Origin: Litoditis marina
Lineage: Eukaryota; Nematoda; Chromadorea; Rhabditida; Rhabditidae
Length of the DNA stretch: 64,000 bases
Assembly (NCBI GenBank): GCA_964036275.1
Contig: OZ038435.1
Span: 372,001 to 436,000, forward strand
Direction: 5' to 3'
Positions 51,101-63,100 of this stretch are shown in pieces. Made by a program: the position numbers and the translations under genes. Each line of letters opens with the position of its first letter. Position 1 is the first letter of the stretch. Below the pieces are notes generated by a model. That model saw nothing but the letters and a program-made list of their open reading frames with translations. It was not told the DNA's origin and searched no databases.

Positions 51101-54100
51101 AGTGTGCCAAGACACGGCCGAGGGGTATACCTGTAGATGTCCCGTCACCACCAAAGACACCTCGCCCGATAGAAGGAGACCCGGAAGAATGTGTGAGTTG
51201 GATGCAGATGAAGATTGTAGTTTGTAGTTCATTCTCAAAACAAAGCAGAGTTACCCTAGTTTACCTTCAACTAGGTACATCAGAACACTCGGAAGAATGT
51301 GGGAGTGAAAGATGATGTAGACTGTGGTTAATTGCACTTTTCTGTCGAAAAACAGCAGAATAAGACCCGGAACAATGTGTTGATTGCATAAGGACATAGA
51401 CTGAGTTTGTAGTTTGCTCTCCAAACACACAAGTTACTGCAGGTTGTTGTAGTTGACGGATATAGACGGTAGTTTATTGTTCTTCGGTCGGCACTAAATA
51501 AAATATACATATTGAAATCACAACAGACAATCATAGCCACCCACCGACGTCCCTGGGGCAAACTACAAACACAACAGGACACAAAACAGAAAGTTTCAGT
51601 GCGGGTCGGCCTTCTATTGGAAGGCGGTTTTTGGCGCCTACATGCATCATTCAGTGTTATAAACTCTTTTTGGCATGATTTCCGTTTGTTTTTTATTGTT
51701 CTATGCACGATGACGTCACATATTTTGCGAACTTGTCTGTTTCAGGTCAGCAGAACATCAACGAGTGTGCGAACCCCTCGTTGAACACGTGTTCTCGGTT
51801 CGCCGAGTGCATCGATCAGGAGAACGGGTACAAGTGCAGATGTCGCAGCGGATATCACGACAAGGACCCCGCACACCCGGGCACGCAATGTGTATTTGGT
51901 GAGCAAGTCTTGGGGGCAATACGGATTATTTTGATGGGAGTAACAGAAAACAGTATTCTATACAAGACGGCAGATGTGAGCTATGTCCATTTTGAGTTTG
52001 GAATAGTCCATACGGGCACGCAATATGTATTCGGTAAGAGAAACAAACATTGATATTAATGTATAGTAATATATTTATTTTTTTACAAATTGAAAACACA
52101 GTTGCGTAAGTGAAGCGAGAGACGGAACATCTAGATCTTACGAACCTGAGACAGCTACGAATTCCTAGGGCTTACTAAACGAAGACAACAACCATTTTAC
52201 GAGGAAGCGTTACCCAACACAGTTGTTCACAGAGTACAAACTACGATTTCAGTGATCACGAGTGTGATTCGAGTAATCTGAACGACTGTGATCGTAATGC
52301 GCAGTGTATTGAACCCCGGCTGGCTACGACTGCAGATGCAAACGACCCTATAGAGACGAAGGACCAGCTGGTAGGAACCAACACAATAATTTACGAAATA
52401 TTGTAAATATTTATAGAATGAAACTGTATTCCGTTCCAAAATGCAAGGTAATTCCGATACTAGTTATAAGTTGTGCTCCTTTCTTTAACTATTTCAACAA
52501 AGTTCGTATCTCTCATTCAAAACGCTCAATCGAAGGTTTTCAAACTCCCAAAATTTTTAGTTTTAAACATTTCTATTGCTCATACAACCACTGTTCACGT
52601 GAATAACTACCGTTTACGTGAACGTTTCACGAATCTCAATCTTTTATTCCAGGCCAACCCGGCCGTGTGTGTCGCCTGAACGAGTGTGTGGATCCGAAGC
52701 AGAACAACTGCGACCGGAATGCGGAATGCGCGACCTGGACGACGGATATACCTGCAGCTGTCGCCACGGATTCTACGATCAGTCGCCCAACCCGAGAGAA
52801 CCGGACGGGTTTGCGTCGAATTCCAGGTAGTGTATGATTGTTAAAAAATAACTAGAACTTACACAACTCGAATGCTACTCAAAAAACTAAATTTTGAACT
52901 TGATTTATAATTATCCATCCTAAGGTGCCGTACTTGACTGAAGTTCCACTTTCGGAGAATGGTACGTGTACATGTCCACGTGGACAAAAAAAGTGTAGTT
53001 ATTATGTGAAAAGCTGGAAAATATTCCCTCCCATTCTTTCTAGGACCATGTTCTTTGCAGATAAAAATTGTATTCGTTCTCTCAGTACATGAAATTTCAG
53101 CTGGAACAGCAAGAGGAGCAGACAATCATCCATCATCCTCAGACAACTCAGCAGAATGAAGGTAAATTGGGACTGAAACTGATAATACTTGCCTCAGCCT
53201 CAGGGCATATGTTGCTAATGAAACTTGAACTACAATTAATACCTAAACTACAAACTACAGTTCGTTCGTAAGGCTTTTCTTTACCTCTCTTTCAAGCTCC
53301 GTCAAGAACTAAAACACAAAGAATGTCATGGGCAATTGAGCACATAGTATAACTATGTTTAGTCAAATATGTATCATCACATAAATCTTCCAGGCATCTC
53401 ATGTGGTCGTGAGCACTGTTTCTATCGCCCGCGGGGAGGTGTGTATCAGTGGAGCCTACTGTGGATGTAAACCGGGAGAGGGAAGGACGGCCAGCAATGG
53501 AAGGTAGGTCAAAACCTCAAATTCGCTTGAGATCAAATTTACTCTGGATTTTCTTTTTTTACAGCATGCAACCAAGACACAGTAAGAACAACAATCGTTT
53601 TCTCTAAACTACAAGAAGAATTGACAAAAAATCGAGAAATCAAAAAGTTTACCGCAACTTTCCACTTTTAACTGGATGATCAGTTATCCGACGAGCTGGT
53701 GAGTTTTCGACAGTTTTTCAAATCCTCCGCTACAGATGTCAACGAGTGTACGAGACCCCCCTGCAGATCCGTGTGATCAGTCGGGACAAACACCCGCTCC
53801 TCTACTCCAGCGAGTTCGGGTCGAAACACAGTGCCCCTTATGTGGAGATTGTGGACAGATTCCAGGTCAGTCTAGTGAAGTGTTTGTAATTGTAGTTTCA
53901 ACATTTAGCCGAATTATACACTCTCAGATTGTACCCGATTTGAATGCAAACCTGACTTTCACTAGAAAAACACCAAATTGTTTCTGCATTTTACATGTTT
54001 TGAAAACCGGAAGAAATAACTCACGTCGAGGTATCTGATAAATACCTATACTCCAGTCTTTCTGAGAACATTTCATATTGTTGCCGAGTTTCAGAAGGGA

Positions 54101-57100
54101 CATTGCTCGTACTTTCGGAGGCACCTCGTTTGCTCCCCGTTACGTTAACACCAAGGTCGAGTATATCACTCACCCAAAGACTGTTATAGGTAAGTGTTAA
54201 GTGTTGAGCAATCAAACTTAACCAAGGAGTTCAGATTAATATAAGAACATGTATCTTTTCCTTCCTAGATTAACTGTAAATTCATTGTTCATTATAACAT
54301 GTTTCTTGGAACTTCTAATTGTTTAGCTTAGACTCTCAAAATTGAATAACTTTTCCATATAGTTTTTCTAATTACAAAGTTTTTGCGAGCAACTAGTAAG
54401 GGAATAGTAGTACTTTTACTATGATCATCACAAAAAACAAAACAATTCTAATTAACTACAGTGAGATAGGTGGGACCAGATTAAAATGAGAATCACATCG
54501 GTGCGTCCATCATACTAGCTCTACCTTCTGTATGTGGAGTTTGATGCAACTTTCATTCTCCATGTACTAAAATACTTGACTGCAGTTTTTCTTTTCTTTC
54601 ATATATCAAGCGTATAAACTGTGTTTACAGCTCTTGGCCCGACGGTCTCTTGTTCAAGTACAATGTGCAAACTACAAAGACCAACTCGCAACCGGTGGAT
54701 GAGTGCGAACTGTGGAAACAGATGATGTCATCTCTACAGAGAACCAATCTCGCTGTCGGTCAGTTAACTCAAACCACATATGAAGATGTAAATTAAAAGT
54801 GTGGGCAACACTTTTGATTTACAATTTCGTGTTTGAAAGTAATAGTTTATTACAATCAAAACCTGAAGCCAAACGTATTCGTGGCCACGATTATCCAATT
54901 GAGGAGTTGACAAATGGAAATTCTGCGAACTTCCTTTATTGAACGTTAGATGTAACGATAAAGAGCTTGGAACTTGAACTGTATATCTTGTAGGCGGCGG
55001 CTCGCTGCGAATCGCCAACGACAACGACCAGCTAAATCCGTGTCGCCCCGCCCAGGAGGTCGGAGACTGTGGCGGAATCAACTGCAGACATCAACTCGGA
55101 GAGGTATGACTGTTTCTTTTTCATAAAATACCCGCCTATCTAATAAATCGGAGCAATCTCGGAGTTTCGATAGATGGCAACGCACTGTTATACCTGATGT
55201 CATAGGCTGTGTAAAATTCGAGGCCCCTAAAGGTAAAACTTATTATTCTCAATAACACCATCTTGAGAATTTAGGTTGGTTTAATTGTATCAAAAACACT
55301 AAAAATATAGGACTTTACACCGTATAAATTCAAACCCTCAGTGTATCTTCACCTGTCCGGACAATAAATGTGTATTGTATTTTTCAGGTGTGTATCGCAG
55401 GTTCGGTGTGCGGTTGTCCGTCGGGTATGCGCCGCGCGTCCGCCGACGCGGTCTGCCACGCGGTCGAATCGTGGAACGTCCCCCTCTGGGTCATGCGCAA
55501 GGAGAAGACCAACCTCGTCTACAACGAGTCGTTCGCCAATCCTCTGACACCCGTTTACAAGGTAGGTCGAAATTAGATAATTTTCTTTTGTTGATTCAGT
55601 GCTCAATATGTTAGTTCATAAATAAAGAATAATACTTCCGACCACTAACGCTAAATATGACTATCGCGCGAGTTAATTCATTAGTGAAGATCAGTTAAAG
55701 TTTTTGGATTACTTTCTGGATTAAGATAGTTAAGAATAGTTATTCAGTTTAGTTTGGTTATGGGTATTCAAAGAATAGTCCTAGCTTTCAGTTGAATAAA
55801 AGAAGAATACTTATTGAACCGTGTGAATCGAAGCGTAGAAGAGCGGTATTTAGTACTAAAGAAATGTATAAAAGGTAATACAGTAAATGTATAAATAGTG
55901 TATATTCCAGTCCTTCTCACATGATTTCGAAGAGGGAGTGGGTGGATGTTATCCCCACACAACACTCAAGAACGCTTTCGTAGCTGCTGATGTCAATGAG
56001 GTTAGTCAGTACTCGGATTAAACGTCGAGGAACAGTTAGGCCCTGGAAGGGGGGTTTTGGGTGATAGTAAAAGGAACCTTCCAAGCCCGTGACTTTTCAC
56101 CTATGTAGTCGCGTTGCATTCTCAAATGTTCTGATTCGTGTTCGATCTATTTGAAACAAAAATATTTGTTGTCATTAATACTTTTGAATGTTATTCCGGA
56201 AATATGTGATCCATATTATTCTTCTTCGGTTCAGAACGATTCTCAATGAGAACAAAATGTAACTTAGAACCAAAACATTATTTGAACACATATTGTTTCT
56301 GCACTTTTACGCTGCAAAATAGTTTTCAGTTGACTATTCTCATTATCTGAACGAGTGATAGTTTATAAGTTTAAATTTACTCGTTTGGCAACAAATATTT
56401 TTTTCCAGATCGGCAATCCAGCAGTTATGAACGGCAGCTGGGACAGTGGACTGTTGTTCAACACGACTGTTCACTTCAGAAAAGGTTCGCTTGAGTACTT
56501 TCCCGAGACATTTTATAATAAAACAGAACTCAGTGATTCATATAAATTATGCATTTGGATACCCGAAGTCAACTTCGATATATATTAGCAGATACTCAAA
56601 ATTTAAAGTTTATGAACTATGTTGGACAACTGTTTTGTTTTCCAGGAGCAGTTAGAATTCCCTCTGACGTCTATTACCAGCTGGTTCGCTACATCAAGGA
56701 CATGAACGGCTACGAAATAGGTGACAGTGGACTGTACCTGAATGAATATCACCGGACCCATTCAAACCGTGCTTCAAGGTAAGTACCTAAAAACTGATTC
56801 AAATATTCTAGTTGAAGTATTTTCGTTAAGGATGCAAAATGTTAGTTTGATCTCTAAAATCAAAACTGACCCGAACAGGATCAACACTCTTGTGAACGAC
56901 TAAAGCGGCTCTTGAAAGGTCCAACAATTATTGATCAACATGTTTTTGTACTTTGTAGTTTGTGCATTGTACATGCGAAAACACCAGTTGATATGGATTC
57001 AATGAGCAAGCATAGAATATGACGTGCTGAGATCTACAGTAGTTCCTGTTCTATGGGGAGTTCACGTTGAAATGAATAAAACACTGTTTGGAATAGAATG

Positions 57101-60100
57101 AATAGATATGAGGATGAGGATCCGAAAGTCCTAAGAATGCATTTATAGTGAGTGCCAAATTTTTGTCTCTAGCCGGAATCAAACCTGCGCTCAAAAGATT
57201 CGTAGCTGGGCGCTAACCACTACGCTACGAAAGTCAAATCAGACAAGCTTTGGAATCGAAGATTTGTGTCCATCTTCGATTTAAACAGCAGAAATTGAGA
57301 TATACAGTATCCTCCCGCCTTTCCGTTGGCGACGACTATGCGTTTGAATTCTTCCAGAACGACTGTCACCCACACGCCAAATGCGTGGACACCGGTCCGC
57401 GCAGCTACCGTTGCGAGTGTGGCGCCGGCTTCCGGGACATGAACCCCATGGACCCCGGCAAGAAGTGTCTGCCCACCGACGGATTCAACGAGTGCGAACG
57501 AAAGGTAAGCGATTATATTGAGACTATCGACGTTAATGGATAAAAAGTAATGAATGTAAATGGTAATATGCCTTTTTTATGTACTATTTGGTAGTTATGT
57601 ACTCTTTGATAGTCGAGAATACGAACTCACCAGATGAATCAGCTTATTTTTGTCCCATTTCGCCACCTCGTACACGGTTTACATGTTATATGAGAAAAAG
57701 TGTACTCTTCAACAGAATCTTCCTACCAGCTTTTTAATCTGGTTCAACACGATTCATTGCAGGAAGACAATGAGTGTTCGGAGAATGCTCGTTGTATCGA
57801 TTTGGACCACTTGTACAAGTGCGAGTGTCTCCCCTCCTATTCGATGGCTCTGAACCTGGCACCGTTCCCGGTATGTTACTCAAAATGGTTGATAGTGTAG
57901 CGATGAAATGGACAAAAACTAATTTGAAAAGCATCGAAACGAATTTTGCGAGGTTCTACAGTTTTCGCTACCAGCTAACTGAATTCGCGTTTCATACTGT
58001 TTACTCTGAATGTTACTAGTGTACTAAAACCCCCAGTCTCAATCGTTCTTTATAGTTTTCTGCGCCGTTTAAGCTTTTGGTTTTTTTGAAAATTGTGGGG
58101 TTATGTTTCAGGTTCAATGTGTGTGTTGGACTACTGTAGTGACGTGAACTTCTGCCCCACCAATACCACTTGCAAGAACATGGAACAACAGGCAGAGTGC
58201 AAGTGCGACCCCGGATTCTTGGATATCAGGTAACAAAAATTCTATTATATTCTATTCTAACAATAAGAGAATAACAGGATAGTTTAGGTATGATATCAGG
58301 TAACATTGTAAATGTGCTTCAGAACATGGAAATTACACGTATTTTGAGAAATGAAAAGTATTAATCCGTTTGTCACTTTGTTATTTTTGTACAATACACA
58401 TATCATCAGTATCAAACGTAGAAAGACTGTCCGTAGAGGCTGGTGGTAGGCATGGGTGAGCTGTTTATTGACAGCTCATGCGGTCCGTTTTCATGTGAAA
58501 CGAAAGGAGATATTAATAGTGGATACATTCATAACATCTAAGTGGGAAAATAGAAAAAGTGAATAGGAAGAGGAAATAATAAAACTTAGAAACTACCTAT
58601 GTGGAATCGCGTGACCTAGGCATTTCGGGCTTTTCTAAAGCCCATCTTGGGGTACTGCACCGAACTGGTCAATTAACACTGTGTGTCGTGAACGGCTTTA
58701 AAACTTGGAATGTGACGAAAGAGTCTGGTGTAAACCAAAACATCTTTCCATGAAAAACCTGAAGAAGTAATTTTTTCAGACAAAGTGAAAAGCGAACTAT
58801 GCTCGGTTTGGCTGACGACACGCTTTGTATGCACATCAGAGATGTGGATGAATGCGCCCTCGGACTGACCAATTGCTCAGGTACAAACTACACAATACAA
58901 TCAAACCACTACAATATACAACCAAACTACAAAGTACAATCAAAGTACGAAATACAATAGAACTACGACATATAAACGAACTACAAAATCAACAAACTAC
59001 ATAATTCAAATTACATCATGCTTTGCGTTGATGATACAATATTTCTTGTAGTCGAACCGTGGTTTGTGGGTTACGGAACACAGTTTGTTGTTCATATATC
59101 TGTCGCAGATAAACATAAATCCTAGTCAATTTTTGTACTTCACAAGCTCATCGCACAATAGTTTTAAGAACACATTTTCTTTCTGCTTTTGTCAGGAAAT
59201 ACACGGATAGTGGTTAGAAATTTACTTTACGCGAATCGATTTTCCAGTTTTGTAAATCAAAAGTTTGCAAATTGTTCATATAGGTGTGGCCGACTGTATC
59301 GACCGTGCCATCGGGTACACGTGTAAGTGCCCTGAGGGGTATATCGACGGTAACCCGGAGGATCCCGGCAGAGTGTGCGGAGCCCTGTTGTGCGACCTGT
59401 GCAACAGTCATGGAGATTGCGTCCACAATGCTCAGACGAACAACATCACCTGTATTTGCACCGATGGATGGGCCGGAGAGTTCTGTCAGGTGAGCCACAT
59501 CATATCTCACCGTTTCTCAACGCATATCATATGCATTGATTATTGTTAGGTTTTCGCAATAGCAACATCAGTCAAAGGAAAAATAATCAATCGTGATAGC
59601 TGTGACATCTGATTTCTGAAAATTTTACCTGCTCACTTCTTGCCCAAGTTCTTCATCAGATCGACAAATTAACACAGCAGACCTGGCGATTCAAACATGT
59701 TGTAAAGTCAGCATTCTTCTGTTCTAGAACAATATGCAACTATTGAATACGAAAAATAACAAGCTGTATGTCGTCATATTTACACTTTGTTCTATATAAA
59801 CATTTGTTCAAGTGGCTATTTTCTCATATGGTTCTTATATATTTGTTCATTCATTGCGTTCCGTGTTCAGGTGGCTCCTTCGAATGCTTCTCTGGTGCTG
59901 CTCATCCTGCTCGCCCTTCTATTCCTGCTGCTCGCCCTCTGCTGCCTCCTCTATCTATGTACCAAGTGTCACTGCTTCCGAGCCAGGGGACTAGCTGGTG
60001 CAGCTCCCTTGTACAGGTAGCAATTCAACCATGTTTATATCCATGTTTACACAGCAGTAAATTACGGGCAAATATACGTGGTTTATAACGAAAAAATTTT

Positions 60101-63100
60101 CAACAGTTATTTTGAGCTTATTGTAGCACTTTTTGCAAACATTCGTTTTGCCAAGACTATTATGTGAAATACATTTGTCCAGACAGTCTTTCGCGATTAC
60201 GCAACGTGTTACATAGGAATCATCTTACTCTTATTACTGTCTCATTTTGCCCAACTCGCTTAACGAATGATAATTTAGAAACGAAACAAATAGTGTTCAA
60301 TTCATTTGATTTATTTGTAGAAGAGCTGGTGCGTGGCCGTGGTCGACCCTGGAGGGATCCTCCTCCTCGGAAAGTGGGGCCGAATTCTCCGGAATGAGCG
60401 CCGCCGGTCAGGAATACTATCCGGACATCGGAATACCCAGAGCAAAACTGAAGGTGGGCTTATTATATTTGAGAAACGATATATACTGCTGTATATAAGT
60501 GCTACCAACAGACCGAGGACTATTTGGAAGGGGTTCTAGAATTACTCATGCTTAGAATGACGATATAATGTTAGTCAATTGCACAGTGAAATATGTTAAA
60601 CACAGCAGAACTAACACACCTACAATGACAAAGTGCACGTTTCTACTAGATAGAGTGCAAGCTTTACGTGACAACTTTTAATTTCACTATAGGTACTGCA
60701 TTCGGCCTGTCTGGTTTAACTTGTTAAGGGCTCCCACCGGTATCTAGATATCTAAAAACTAATGATCGAAACATTATTCGTTGCAGTGTCTGTTGTTACA
60801 TAATAGTAATAGATGTGATTAAGATATAAGTACAGTATATTTATGAATGTTTGCGGGAACCATTTGAAAAAAGGAAATCAGAGAAGTTGAAATCAAGAGA
60901 AAAAAAAACTGTTTGTTTGCAGGGCGGAGCGGGTGCCTTGAACACGTCTCATCAAAGTATGGAGGTTGCCAGACTCGACTCAATACTTGGATGAAAGTGA
61001 GTCAATCCTGAAACACAGGTTCAACGATCAAAACTACCTTGAAAGTGTTTAATTAAATCAAATAGACTCTTTTTGCGTATGGGTGTGCTGTCAATTATAT
61101 GTAGTTCTATGACACACAAGACTGTCGGAGCTGCGAAAAAAAGTGTCACCAAAGTATCATATTTTTGCGCATTGCGCACACACAAGTATCTTCTTGAATG
61201 TGAAATAATAGGACCGGAGACAAATTGAATCTAACTTACATTTTCACCACAAAATACCAATCTTAGTATCAACACTAGCACTAGCAAGACATGTGGAAAA
61301 GCAACTTGGGTCCAGACTAAATGAAATATCATATATAATAATATATGTTAAAACTACGAAAATGGAATAATAAATCTTATTGGTGTTATAGGAGGAGCCC
61401 GTATCCCGCGCGCCCATCTGGCTGGTGGAGGACATCAGAATGACTCGTTCGACAGTATGTCAGCTGCCTCCAGCGAGTACACCATCAAGGAAGAAGTAGA
61501 AAGAAAGGTGATCAGTTGTTAACACTCAACTTTCAAGCTAAACGCAACGGGATTGAACTACAAAAATAGATTTCTAACACACATCGTACCGTATAGGCCT
61601 ACTTCAAGATAGGCGAGCTCTATACACTTTTCAACTACTAGATTGTTCGGAGAGAAGTGGTTAATCAGGTTCTAAAGTTCCGGTCCATTATTCCTCTATA
61701 CATGAATTGGTTCATTTTTTTCAACCGACTGTCATTATAGCTCCGTTTTTCTGCCATAAAAACTGAAACTTCAAAGTCATCTGAGATTTTGAAGCTGCAT
61801 TGAAACTTGAAGCGTGAAAAACCATCAGCTGTTCCACGTTGCATGTGACTGTATACGTTACTAGGAATATGAGTTATCAACTAAGGATTCCAGGTAATTA
61901 CCGACGTGACGACAAAGGAAATAAAGACGACTACCACCACCGACGCCGCCGGTAACCAAGTGACGACGACTGCGGAATTCCACGTCTATCCTCCCGAGCA
62001 GACGGTGTCTCATCTAGCATCTGGGGCGAGTTGAATGCCAAAGGCTTTCAAAACTTTTGTGTGAAATATGGTTATTTATCATTCTTCCTAGGTATATTAT
62101 CAACTCTATTTACAAACTTGAGTTGACGAAAGTATGAGATAGAGAGTTGTGAAAATATGAATAAAGAGGGTGAGAGAGATACAAAAGGAGAGAAAAGAGC
62201 GAGGTAGCAAAGAATATAGATACCGTTCACTTTTTGTTCCCATCTCATTTGAAGATGTGTTCAGGCTCACGACTCGTCCATGTATGCTGCCGGTGGCTCA
62301 TCGTACGCTCATGACAGTTCGCACGAGTCCAGTTATGCCAGAGATTCGGACTACGCTTCCACTAACGCCGTTCACAGGGTTTGATTTGGAAAACTGAAAC
62401 ATTTCGGGCAACAGAAACAAGCTTAACTAGTCAAACTAATCGAAAATCATTATTAGTGGGTAACACTTTCATTTCTATGATTGTTAACTAGAGACAAGAT
62501 CGGAGATCAAAAACGTCGAAGCGTGAGAGCGTTCACTCTTTGTCTTTTTTATCCATCGTGCACCTCTTAGCGTAGTTCATAACTCGTAATCCATCAACCT
62601 AGATCTTATTTGATTCCAGTCCGGTGCTCACGCGTCTTCACGTGCGCAGGGATCGTGTGAGGAGCGGGAGAAGGGAGAAAGTATTGCCGAATTCTCCATT
62701 GGAAAGACGGCCGGCAGACACTATTCTGAAAACAGAGAGGTCGAGGAATACCAATCGGTTAGTTTCGCATGTTTTATATTTTTACTCAGTTACTTATTTA
62801 GTCAATACATTTAATTTAGAGGAATACCGTTTGGTCTGTTTTACTTATTCAGTCCGTTTATTTGTTGACTTATTTAGTCACACCATTTTATTTGAAGAAA
62901 TACCAATCGGTCAGATCCACCTGTTTAGTCTAAAGTTATAGTTTGGATCTCGAAAAACTGCTCTTGGTGAAAGGCGCAGCCAAATAACTTTGAATTTTCA
63001 TCAATTAATGAACAAAAAAACTAGAGTGTGATGTATAAAACTAAATTGAGATGCTCAAAAACATTTGCGAAAACTGTCAGCAATTCTTAGTCGCAAGAGT

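Larger units (their letters stand above)
54190..58111. other. introns 72-80
   Basis: Introns of 192-579 bases. Apart from the SINE-like copy at 57155-57345, only unremarkable AT-rich sequence is seen. In intron 70, a 17-base cassette between an AG and a GTAAGA (53565-53581) looks like an exon but shifts the frame. Confidence 0.5.

Noticed and set aside
53565..53669. Possible microexon (53565-53581) or longer frame starting ACNQDT in intron 70
   Set aside because: Good flanking AG and GTAAGA, but inclusion breaks the phase between exons 70 and 71, whose direct junction gives the fitting SNGRCQRVYET.
48570..54758. Pseudogene or two separate genes in the frame-broken part
   Set aside because: Splice sites, cysteines and phases are preserved across all breaks, and correction yields a complete protein of the expected length.
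60991..60993. TGA at 60991 as the true end of a short-tailed isoform
   Set aside because: One extra G explains it. Without it exon 86 ends in the phase exon 87 needs, and the tail continues through six well-formed exons. It cannot be fully excluded.
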